Positions 1 to 7,300 of a stretch of DNA of 44,596 nt are shown in pieces. This stretch comes from Paracoccaceae bacterium (GTDB taxonomy: Bacteria > Pseudomonadota > Alphaproteobacteria > Rhodobacterales > Rhodobacteraceae), in NCBI GenBank assembly GCA_902633655.1, contig CACPHA010000006.1, positions 1 to 44,596 of the forward strand, in the 5' to 3' direction. The translations under genes and the position numbers were made by a program. The notes under the pieces were generated by a model that did no database searches, had not been told where the DNA came from, and worked only from the letters and a program-made list of their open reading frames with translations. Position 1 is the first letter of the stretch, and each line of letters starts with the position of its first letter.

Positions 1-1
1 C

Positions 2-769
2 ATTCCTTTGATTGTGGACAATACCTCTGCAACTCCATACCTTTGCCGTCCAATCGAACATGGCGCAACTTTAGTTGTGCATTCAACGACCAAGTATCTG
101 ACCGGTAATGGTACTGTTACAGGAGGTTGCGTGGTGGACAGCGGTAAATTCAATTGGTCCCAAACGGATAAATTTCCAGCTCTATCGGCGCCGGAAGCGG
201 CATACCATGGTCTAACGTTTCATCAGACCTTTGGTGAGCTTGCTTTTACATTTCATGGGATCGCGGTTGGTCTTCGCGATTTAGGAATGAGTATGAATCC
301 ACAGGCAGCACATTACACTTTGATGGGAATTGAAACCCTATCGCTTAGGATGCAACGTCATGTGGAAAATGCCCAGTTAGTTACTTCATGGCTTGAGAAA
401 CACAAGGCAGTCGAACAAGTTACATACGCTGGTTTACCAAGTTCACCCTACTACAAAAGATCAAAACGAATATGTCCAATTGGTGCCGGAGGCCTTTTCA
501 CAATTGGGCTTAAAGGTGGTTATAAGGCTTGTGTAAAGTTCGTAGAAAGCCTTGAGATTTTCAGCCATGTTGCAAATCTCGGAGACACGCGATCCCTTGT
601 CATCCATCCAGCATCAACCACGCATCGCCAATTGGACCAAAAGCAACAAAAAGCAGCTGGCTCCTCTCCAGAAGTGGTTCGCATCTCCATTGGCATCGAA
701 GATGCCGATGATATAATTGCCGACCTGGATCAAGCGTTAACCAAAGCAAGTGCAATTAATGGGAAATGA
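2..769 (+). CDS. metY: O-acetylhomoserine sulfhydrylase (MetY-like), 5' end outside window
   Basis: PLP-dependent Cys/Met metabolism enzyme that would make homocysteine from O-acetylhomoserine and sulfide in the cytoplasm. The open frame runs in from the left edge, so the N-terminal part (roughly 170 residues in the family) is missing. The PLP-lysine region is visible as [12 protein letters not shown] (the K is the Schiff-base lysine), and the C-terminal part contains the family segments [17 protein letters not shown] and VRISIGIED. The C-terminus at 769 is normal for the family. A metA gene of the acetyl-CoA type lies about 22 kb away, which supports use of O-acetylhomoserine rather than the succinyl ester. 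Cystathionine gamma-synthase or MetZ are less likely because of the long insert around residues 45-75, typical of MetY. Confidence 0.88.
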   Translation: MPLIVDNTSATPYLCRPIEHGATLVVHSTTKYLTGNGTVTGGCVVDSGKFNWSQTDKFPALSAPEAAYHGLTFHQTFGELAFTFHGIAVGLRDLGMSMNPQAAHYTLMGIETLSLRMQRHVENAQLVTSWLEKHKAVEQVTYAGLPSSPYYKRSKRICPIGAGGLFTIGLKGGYKACVKFVESLEIFSHVANLGDTRSLVIHPASTTHRQLDQKQQKAAGSSPEVVRISIGIEDADDIIADLDQALTKASAINGK

Positions 770-1238
770 GGCGGCTTATTGCGTTGTTTAAATTTTTCTG
801 GTCAAAGCGTTCGTAACTACAGTTAACACGATCTACATCGAAACTTTACTAGTCCTAACAAACAAGGCGCAAAAAAGTATTATATTAAAGGTGATATTCA
901 TAATAATTCTAATTATCGTCGTTACCTTGGAATATTTTACAAACCCACTTTTTCTCCTTCTTAGCGAAGTATACCAACACACACAAAAGCAAACCAATAG
1001 TAGACGTATTAAATCCTAAGGGCTATCAGCTCGCTAAGTATTACGCGAAACTAAATGGTGATATCTAAAATAATTTCATTGACAGTCAGATGTTTTAATA
1101 ACGCAGAAAGGCTTAGCGGAGAGAGTGAAAATTGAAAGTTGGCGGCGTTTCGCTTTGAGAAGAACACAAGATGTTGTAAAATACGAACAGAAAAGCTTAA
1201 AAAGCGGACGAAATTAAAGTCATGAAACGCCAAAAGAA
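770..1238. other. Gap with no recognisable gene
   Basis: AT-rich stretch of about 470 bases between metY and the large pilus/secretion-like gene. I saw no plausible coding frame, tRNA or terminator. A TTGACA hexamer lies at 1079-1084, but no good -10 sits at the right distance. A six-codon mini-ORF (ATG at 1222) overlaps the next gene's start and may be chance. Confidence 0.5.
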
Positions 1239-3896
1239 ATGAAACCAGATTTTGCACTTTCTCTTTCTTTTGAAGGATTGAGCCTTCTAAAGCGCACCAG
1301 CTTCGGTTGGATCGTTCTAGGCCACGTGAATTTGGCTGATGATGATTTTGACCTGCATTTGGAAATTTTGCGGAGAGACGTTCTAGATCAGGCACCTAAC
1401 TCAGACGCGGTCAAACTGATTATTCCGAATGATCAGATCAAATACTATTCAATTTCAAGACCAAATAACGCTTTGCCCAACGATATTGAGCAAACTATTA
1501 TGTTGAGTCTGGAAAATGAAACACCATATGACTTGGATGAAATTGCATTCGACTGGGTAACAAATCGAACAGAAATATTTGTTGCGGCAGTTGCACGGCA
1601 AACACTGATTGAAGCAGAACAGTTTGCATTGCAGCACTCCTTCAGGCCGTTGGGAAATGTAGCAGTCGCCAAAGAAGATCAATTTATAGGTGAAGTCTTT
1701 TTTGGACTGGCCGATGGATCACAGCCCGTCATGCAATGCGACACCGAACCAGTTAAAATTGTCACCGCGCTCCCACCGGACAGCCAAACAAAATTTGAAA
1801 GGATTGCCCATACCGACTCTTTTACACGCAAAGAAAACAAGGAGTTCTCAGAAAAAGTCCGTGGTGAGACAATTCAATTTCAAACAATACGTCATTTTAA
1901 TCTAGCACCGATCGGAGGACACACAATAACTGACGAAAGTAAAACTACACTGATTGCTCCACTTGATCCTTCTTTGGCACATCTTTCGTCTAGTTTCGAT
2001 ACAAAATATAGTGAAAAAAGTACTTTTTACAGAGGCTTAATAAGTTTTTTTCAAAAAGAAAAAGCATTGTTTCAAAGGTCGAAAGGTCACCTAAATATCA
2101 TTGCATTTATTTTGATTCTTGGGACTTTATTCAGTGGCATAGGTTTGTACTTTAATCGGCCTTTCTTTTCAATTTTGACGGAAAAGTGGATGGGCGTAGA
2201 GACTAGGCCAGATGTCGTAGCTTCCTTTGCAAATCCAATAAAAAATCAGGAACCACTTTTTTATAATGACCCAGTTCCGATGAGCTTACCATTTTATAAG
2301 ACGAAGGCCCATAGTGAAAAAATAGCAACACTCGTCCAAATACAAAAACTTTCAAACAGACCTCATGCAGATTTGCGCAGCGCACTTGAACCCAAATCGG
2401 GCTGGCGGGAGAAAATAGCGGTTGACGTCCAAGCTAGTGAACCGATTCAGAGTGTGATTATCCCAACTTATCATTCGGGCGGCTTCGATAATCTCGAAAT
2501 CTCAATGACGCCAGATTTAATTTTTCAGCCTAAGTCGCCGAAACCATTTTCATTTCTTGAGGACCGGCTGAAGCGTGTTAATGCTAAGAGAGCATTTTGG
2601 TCACTAAGTCCAAAGTTACCATTTTTTAGAGCGCCAACGCTAACACGAAATTCAAATCTGGTAGTTATTGATACAGAGATCAACAAACGTTATTTTGCTG
2701 CTCTAGAAAATGTTAAAAATTTCGAAGTCGCGCTCAATTTTGAAAATTTCTCATCACGGTATACTGAGACCAAGAAAAACGTACTTGAAGAGATAGCGCT
2801 ATCAACTCCAGGTATTGACACTGACCACATACCGGAAAGCCTTTCGTTGGCTTCGCAAAACTTGAGGTCACCATCCAAAATCACACCAAGTAATTTTGAT
2901 AAAGACTTTTATGATATTTTTTCAAATAAAAAACTTCAATCTAAGCATTTATCGTTAGACCGCGGCAATCTATTTTCACAATCAGGCAACCTTTTTAGCA
3001 AACTTAAGAATGAACAGTTTGGGTTGAATTCACGATCATTTGATAGCTTTTCAAGGCCTCAACAAAAGTCAGTGCTACAGCCAAAGATTGAGTGGCAAAA
3101 AATTGCAAACTCTTCCATGTCAGAAATTAAAGCTACTGAATCAAATATTTCCTCCTTAGCGATAAATAGCCCGTTAACTAATAGCCCTGTAAGAAACCTG
3201 TTCGATGAATTAGGAATTAGCACTGAGTTTGCATCACTTTCGCCGTCAAACTTACGTAACTCAAGTGTAAACAGACTGGAGAACAAACTGACACCAGTTG
3301 CGCCCCTAAAGCCTCTATCTATAAACATCCCATTATCACCGGAAATAGAAGTTTCTCGTGCGGTTGACGACCAAAAAGAAGTTGAAGGACCTTCTAATAA
3401 AAATTGGATTATAGCTCGGCCTAAGCCACGAATAGAAAACGAAAAAGATGTTTTACGGCCAAAGCCTCGTCCATCTGAAGTTGAACCTATTAAAACCCCA
3501 ACGGGTGCTGTTGCCCAATCTTTACGACCAAAGGTCCGGCCAAAGAATGTTAAGCCTATTAAACAGGTCGCTGTGGCTTTGGCCACACCAACCACTCTTC
3601 CCGAGCAAGAAGGCGATGAAGCATCTGTCGATGGACGTGCAAAAGTTAAAACAAATTCAACGCTTGTGGGTCAAAACGCTACAGTTAAAAAAGGGCTAAA
3701 CCTGCGCAAGATTAACCTGCTCGGTGTGTATTATTTTGGTGGTCAACGAAAAGCGCTAATACTGCTGAGTAATGGTAAACAACGTATGGTTGTAGTCGGT
3801 GATCGATTGGATGGTGGCAAAGTTGCCGCTATAGGAAATAGCGAGCTGCGCTATATTAAGAGTGGTCTAAACATTACGTTAGAACTACCCGGCTGA
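1239..3896 (+). CDS. Large bitopic protein with GspL/PilM-like head and GspC/PilP-like tail
   Basis: 885-residue protein of uncertain exact role, probably part of a type IV pilus or type II secretion-like inner-membrane assembly. Residues 1-150 have the alternating beta/helix character of an actin-like PilM/GspL cytoplasmic domain. A single hydrophobic helix lies at about 285-304 (IIAFILILGTLFSGIGLYF). A long low-complexity Ser/Asn/Pro-rich linker follows, with repeated RPKPR/RPKVRP motifs at about 725-780. Residues 820-885 (INLLGVYYFGG, RKALILLSNGK, VVVGDRLDGGKVAAI) resemble the HR/PilP domain that docks on secretins. This order would put the tail in the periplasm. The gene ends 3 bases before the convergent cobT stop. 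Similar proteins exist in Rhodobacteraceae, sometimes with misleading names. The domain assignment is inferred from pattern, not from a search. Confidence 0.55.
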   Translation: MKPDFALSLSFEGLSLLKRTSFGWIVLGHVNLADDDFDLHLEILRRDVLDQAPNSDAVKLIIPNDQIKYYSISRPNNALPNDIEQTIMLSLENETPYDLDEIAFDWVTNRTEIFVAAVARQTLIEAEQFALQHSFRPLGNVAVAKEDQFIGEVFFGLADGSQPVMQCDTEPVKIVTALPPDSQTKFERIAHTDSFTRKENKEFSEKVRGETIQFQTIRHFNLAPIGGHTITDESKTTLIAPLDPSLAHLSSSFDTKYSEKSTFYRGLISFFQKEKALFQRSKGHLNIIAFILILGTLFSGIGLYFNRPFFSILTEKWMGVETRPDVVASFANPIKNQEPLFYNDPVPMSLPFYKTKAHSEKIATLVQIQKLSNRPHADLRSALEPKSGWREKIAVDVQASEPIQSVIIPTYHSGGFDNLEISMTPDLIFQPKSPKPFSFLEDRLKRVNAKRAFWSLSPKLPFFRAPTLTRNSNLVVIDTEINKRYFAALENVKNFEVALNFENFSSRYTETKKNVLEEIALSTPGIDTDHIPESLSLASQNLRSPSKITPSNFDKDFYDIFSNKKLQSKHLSLDRGNLFSQSGNLFSKLKNEQFGLNSRSFDSFSRPQQKSVLQPKIEWQKIANSSMSEIKATESNISSLAINSPLTNSPVRNLFDELGISTEFASLSPSNLRNSSVNRLENKLTPVAPLKPLSINIPLSPEIEVSRAVDDQKEVEGPSNKNWIIARPKPRIENEKDVLRPKPRPSEVEPIKTPTGAVAQSLRPKVRPKNVKPIKQVAVALATPTTLPEQEGDEASVDGRAKVKTNSTLVGQNATVKKGLNLRKINLLGVYYFGGQRKALILLSNGKQRMVVVGDRLDGGKVAAIGNSELRYIKSGLNITLELPG

Positions 3897-3899
3897 GGA

Positions 3900-4916
3900 C
3901 TAGCCTTGTGAGACACCTGCATCCGCAAAGGTTGCCATAAATGAGTGACATGCTACGGCAGCTTTGACAACGGAAATGGCCAGCGCAGCACCAGAGCCCT
4001 CACCAAGTCTCAACCCTAAAGACAGCAGCGGATCTTTATTTATATTTTTCAGTAGTTTTTGATGTGCTCTTTCAGCACTTTGATGCCCGGCAACACAATG
4101 ATCAAGTGCCGTTTCGGATGTTGCATGTAAACACGCTGCTGCGGCACAACAGATAAAACCGTCCAATATGACGGGAATCCGTAAACTTCGCGCCCGCGCA
4201 ATTGCTCCAGCCATGGCCGCAAGCTCTCGCCCTCCAAGACACATAAGGGCCTTCAAACCATTACCTTCTGCAGATGGGTTTGCGGCAAGCCCAGCCTCAA
4301 CGATCCGAGCCTTTAAGGCAACCCCTTCTACGTCCAAGCCAGTTCCCTTTCCAGCCCAATCCGTACCTGAACCACCAAAGAGTGCTAGAGCAATGGCAGC
4401 AGTTGAGGTGGTATTGCCAATGCCCATCTCTCCCGCTACTAGCAAGTCAGTCTTTTCATCTACACTGCTCCAGCCTGAATATAGCGCTGAAACGCAGTCT
4501 GCTTCACTCATCGCGGCACCCTTGGTAAAATCCAAGGTTGGCAGTTCTAGGTGAAGTGCATGAACATCAAGGCTGGCGCCGAAACAGTCCGTAAGCTGAT
4601 TTATAGCCGCTCCACCAGCTTCAAAATTTATAACCATTTGTGCGGTTACCTCTGTTGGAAATACTGAAACCCCTTGCGAGGTAACACCATGGTTACCTGC
4701 AAAAATAACAACTTGCGGATTATTAACGGTTGGCCGTGCTCGCCCTCGCCAGCTTGCATACCAAACTGCAATGTCTTCAAGGCGTCCAAGTGAACCTGCT
4801 GGTTTAGTAAGTTGCGCATTTCGTTCTCTGGCCAAATGATATGCTTTGTCGTCAGCCGTTGGAAACTGCTCAACAATCGACCTAAATTCAGACAGAGAGT
4901 TAAATGCTTTAGTCAT
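3900..4916 (-). CDS. cobT: Nicotinate-nucleotide--dimethylbenzimidazole phosphoribosyltransferase CobT
   Basis: Transfers phosphoribose from nicotinate mononucleotide to 5,6-dimethylbenzimidazole, giving alpha-ribazole phosphate for the lower ligand of cobalamin. 338 residues from the ATG at 4916, the usual length; an upstream in-frame extension to 4982 looks like leader sequence and lacks family similarity. Visible family signatures are KPAGSLGRLEDIA near the N-terminus, FAGNHGVTSQGVSVFP, GEMGIGNTTSTAAI in the middle, and GLRLGEGSGAALA near the C-terminus, where the Glu is the catalytic base in the family. It is divergent from cobS with about 106 bases between starts; that space is too short for a standard cobalamin riboswitch on either side and I saw none. 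Confidence 0.93.
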   Translation of the reverse strand: MTKAFNSLSEFRSIVEQFPTADDKAYHLARERNAQLTKPAGSLGRLEDIAVWYASWRGRARPTVNNPQVVIFAGNHGVTSQGVSVFPTEVTAQMVINFEAGGAAINQLTDCFGASLDVHALHLELPTLDFTKGAAMSEADCVSALYSGWSSVDEKTDLLVAGEMGIGNTTSTAAIALALFGGSGTDWAGKGTGLDVEGVALKARIVEAGLAANPSAEGNGLKALMCLGGRELAAMAGAIARARSLRIPVILDGFICCAAAACLHATSETALDHCVAGHQSAERAHQKLLKNINKDPLLSLGLRLGEGSGAALAISVVKAAVACHSFMATFADAGVSQG

Positions 4917-5022
4917 CAGACACCCAATTCGCTTTACTATGAGGGCAGGTATGGGTTGAATTTTATTAAAGAACAAGTGCATTAAGGCCCTTTGAAGAAT
5001 TAAGAAGTGACAATGGATAAAA

Positions 5023-5775
5023 ATGATTAGAACACTTTTTGAAGATATACTTGTCGCACTAAGTCTATTGACAAGAATACCTCTAAAAGTACCGGCGCAC
5101 GCCTATAATCGAATGGATAAAGCGGTTTGGGCGTATGTCTTCGCTGGTATTATTTGGGGATTTAGTACCTGGACTATAACATTTGCATTTGCATATTTTG
5201 GTCTACCAGTAAGTATCGCCTCAGCCCTTGGTCTATCTGCAGGGATTATCGCAACTGGTGCTATGCATGAGGACGGATTAGCCGATAGTGCCGATGGTAT
5301 TTTGGGTAGTTGGAATAGGAGTCGTAGGCTTGAAATTATGAAAGATAGCTTTCTAGGTGCTTACGGAGTGCTTGCGATTGTTTTATCAACAATAATAAGG
5401 TGGCAGTTGATTTTTGCTCTATTCGCAAATAGCTATGCGTTAGTAATTCTGATCATCGCTGGGTGCTTAAGTCGCTCAGTTTTACCTATCATCATGGCAA
5501 TGCTCAACCACGCGCGTGAGGAAGGGCTTTCTCACAGTGTAGGTAGACCCTCCGGGCCAAGTGTTTACATTTCCTTAAGCATGACAATACTTTTTGCATT
5601 TTTTACTCTCAAAATAGAAGGCCTCATGCTTTGCTTCATAGCCGTCTTGTTAGCATTTGCGTGTGCAAAAGTTGCACAAAGAACCATTCATGGCCAAACT
5701 GGCGATATCCTTGGCGCAACTGCAATATTCACTGAAACAGGCGTTTTAATCGCATCTATAATATTATTGAAGTAA
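5023..5775 (+). CDS. cobS: Adenosylcobinamide-GDP ribazoletransferase CobS (cobalamin synthase)
   Basis: Integral membrane enzyme joining adenosylcobinamide-GDP to alpha-ribazole (phosphate), the last assembly step of cobalamin, using the product of the divergent cobT. 250 residues, typical. The acidic metal-binding signature TGAMHEDGLADSADGILG at about residues 85-102 and the C-terminal GQTGDILGA are both present, with several hydrophobic helices between. An ATG ten bases upstream (5013) opens a frame that stops at once, so 5023 is the only sensible start. The presence of only cobT/cobS here says nothing about whether the corrin ring is made or salvaged. Confidence 0.92.
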   Translation: MIRTLFEDILVALSLLTRIPLKVPAHAYNRMDKAVWAYVFAGIIWGFSTWTITFAFAYFGLPVSIASALGLSAGIIATGAMHEDGLADSADGILGSWNRSRRLEIMKDSFLGAYGVLAIVLSTIIRWQLIFALFANSYALVILIIAGCLSRSVLPIIMAMLNHAREEGLSHSVGRPSGPSVYISLSMTILFAFFTLKIEGLMLCFIAVLLAFACAKVAQRTIHGQTGDILGATAIFTETGVLIASIILLK

Positions 5776-5822
5776 TAAGCGGCAACTAATTATATTCTAA
5801 TTTTCCAATAACTTTATAACCG

Positions 5823-6332
5823 TCAGGCCGCACGCGAGAGCAGTACTGCGTCCACCTTTTTGGCAGCCTCAGATTCATCTCCATCAGCTACAGCAGCCAC
5901 TTCCCGAGTTAGGCGCTCAAGTGCCGCCTCATAAAGTTGACGCTCAGAATAACTTTGTTCACGCTGGTCATCACTACGATGCAAATCCCGCACGACTTCG
6001 GCAATTGCGATCAGATCGCCGGAGTTGATCTTCTGTTCATACTCTTGTGCCCGTCTTGACCACATTGCACGCTTAACTTTAGCTTTTCCCTTTAACGTGG
6101 TCATCGCACGGCTCACAACCTCTGGGCTGCTTAAAGAACGCAAACCTATTTCTGTTGCCTTATGCGTTGGTACCCGCAGAGTCATTTTGTCCTTTTCGAA
6201 TGCCACAACAAAGAGTTCAAGGTTTACGCCAGCAATCTCCTGCTCTTCTACGGAAACTATCTGTCCAACGCCATGCGCTGGATAAACAACGTATTCGTCA
6301 GGCCGGAAATCCAAATTATTTGACTTCGTCAT
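5823..6332 (-). CDS. carD: CarD/CdnL-family RNA polymerase-binding transcription factor
   Basis: 169-residue CarD-like regulator that binds the RNA polymerase beta subunit and stabilises open complexes in the characterised family members. The N-terminal Tudor-like interaction module is seen as YVVYPAHGVGQIVSVEEQEI, followed by a beta segment (FEKDKMTLRVPTHKA) and the helical C-terminal domain (SRRAQEYEQKINSGDL, VVRDLHRSDDQREQSYSERQ). In alphaproteobacteria this factor is usually essential or strongly growth-related. It is convergent with cobS and downstream of fdxA on the same strand; a 199-base space with a strong hairpin suggests its own promoter and leader. Confidence 0.92.
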   Translation of the reverse strand: MTKSNNLDFRPDEYVVYPAHGVGQIVSVEEQEIAGVNLELFVVAFEKDKMTLRVPTHKATEIGLRSLSSPEVVSRAMTTLKGKAKVKRAMWSRRAQEYEQKINSGDLIAIAEVVRDLHRSDDQREQSYSERQLYEAALERLTREVAAVADGDESEAAKKVDAVLLSRAA

Positions 6333-6370
6333 TTGTATACCTCTTTATGCCCCCTTAACGCTTTAACACA

Positions 6371-6397
6371 GGCAGACTACTTTGCGAAGTTTCTGCC
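6371..6397 (-). promoter_or_regulatory. Two-tier hairpin in the carD leader
   Basis: GGCAGA (6371-6376) pairs with TCTGCC (6392-6397), and inside it ACTT (6379-6382) pairs with AAGT (6387-6390) around a four-base loop. No T-run follows in the minus direction, so it does not look like an intrinsic terminator of fdxA. It lies 39 bases upstream of the carD start and may be a leader element or an operator. Its function is unknown. Confidence 0.35.
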
Positions 6398-6531
6398 CTG
6401 CTGCAAAGCTTATTTTATTTGAAAAAGCCAATAGATAAAGCTGTTAGTCAAAAATGGCGTCTTTCACTATACCTTAATCACGTCATAACATTAAAACTAA
6501 CTAGTTCCAAGACTCAGTAATAAAACTTAAT

Positions 6532-6870
6532 TCAACCGCCCTCGCCAGGTTCATCTGAAAAGTACTTTGCAAGCTTCCCAGATTCTCCGTCCCTTTCGTC
6601 TGCTTCAGGAAGCGGGTCTTTCTGTGTTATTATAACAGGCCATAGTTCAGCGTATTTGCGATTAAGTTCAACCCAACTTTCCGTATCAGGTTCCGTATCA
6701 GGAACAATTGCATCAGCAGGACATTCTGGTTCACAAACACCACAATCGATGCACTCGTCTGGATGAATTACCAGCATGTTTTCTCCCTCATAAAAACAAT
6801 CTACGGGGCATACTTCTACGCAATCAGTGTATTTGCAGCCAATGCAATTGTCCTTTACTACGTACGTCAT
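6532..6870 (-). CDS. fdxA: 7Fe ferredoxin FdxA
   Basis: 112-residue soluble electron carrier of the Azotobacter FdI type, with one [3Fe-4S] and one [4Fe-4S] cluster. The cysteine pattern is complete: C9, C17, C50 for the 3Fe cluster and C21, C40, C43, C46 for the 4Fe cluster, in the segments [17 protein letters not shown] and [13 protein letters not shown]. The acidic C-terminal tail (about residues 55-112) is normal for this subgroup. It lies between the S4 protein gene and carD, an order I associate with Rhodobacterales. The electron partner is not evident from the context. Confidence 0.95.
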   Translation of the reverse strand: MTYVVKDNCIGCKYTDCVEVCPVDCFYEGENMLVIHPDECIDCGVCEPECPADAIVPDTEPDTESWVELNRKYAELWPVIITQKDPLPEADERDGESGKLAKYFSDEPGEGG

Positions 6871-6920
6871 TCAATGCACTCATCGGTTTCCTTAGAGACT
6901 AGCTAATCTAGCGGCACGGA

Positions 6921-7295
6921 TCATTCAAGTGCGACTTTAAATTCAATTTTTGGATTGATCTCCTGTTTTTTTTTGGATGGCCGACCTTTGCCCTCATACT
7001 TCGGAAATCGGTTCTCTTTCATAGTGCTTGGGCTTAAATCTTGATATAGTTTCTGGGCTTCGCTCGCTGGACCACGTCGACAACCCAAAAATAACACTTT
7101 TACCACACGAATTTGATTATTTTGGGAAAAGGTCAAAATATCCTCGGGACTTAACAAAGTCGAGGGTTTAAAAATTTTCTGGGAATTCAGTCGAACATGT
7201 CCACCTGAAACTACTTTAGCTGCGAGAGACCGAGTTTTAAAAAAACGTGCGTTCCAAAGCCATTTATCAACGCGCAGTTTCTTTATCTCTTTCAA
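6921..7295 (-). CDS. S4-domain RNA-binding protein (Hsp15-like)
   Basis: 124-residue basic protein with an N-terminal S4 fold: LRVDKWLWNARFFKTRS then VSGGHVRLNSQ. The family includes the heat-shock protein Hsp15, which binds 50S subunits carrying stalled nascent chains; a similar ribosome-linked role is inferred only. The frame begins with TTG at 7295, preceded at about 10 bases by AAGGA, and no ATG lies near the conserved N-terminus, so TTG is the likely start. The helicase stop is only 5 bases upstream, consistent with one transcript. The C-terminal third is lysine-rich (GKGRPSKKKQ), probably an RNA-contacting tail. Confidence 0.85.
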   Translation of the reverse strand: MKEIKKLRVDKWLWNARFFKTRSLAAKVVSGGHVRLNSQKIFKPSTLLSPEDILTFSQNNQIRVVKVLFLGCRRGPASEAQKLYQDLSPSTMKENRFPKYEGKGRPSKKKQEINPKIEFKVALE

Positions 7296-7300
7296 GCCGG

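Noticed and set aside
3059-3595. 178-codon minus-strand open frame within the large pilus/secretion-like gene
   Set aside because: It is antisense to a low-complexity Ser/Pro-rich coding region and has no family character or start signals.
4917-5022. Possible cobalamin riboswitch between cobT and cobS
   Set aside because: Only about 106 bases are shared by two divergent genes; none of the conserved riboswitch core could be identified.
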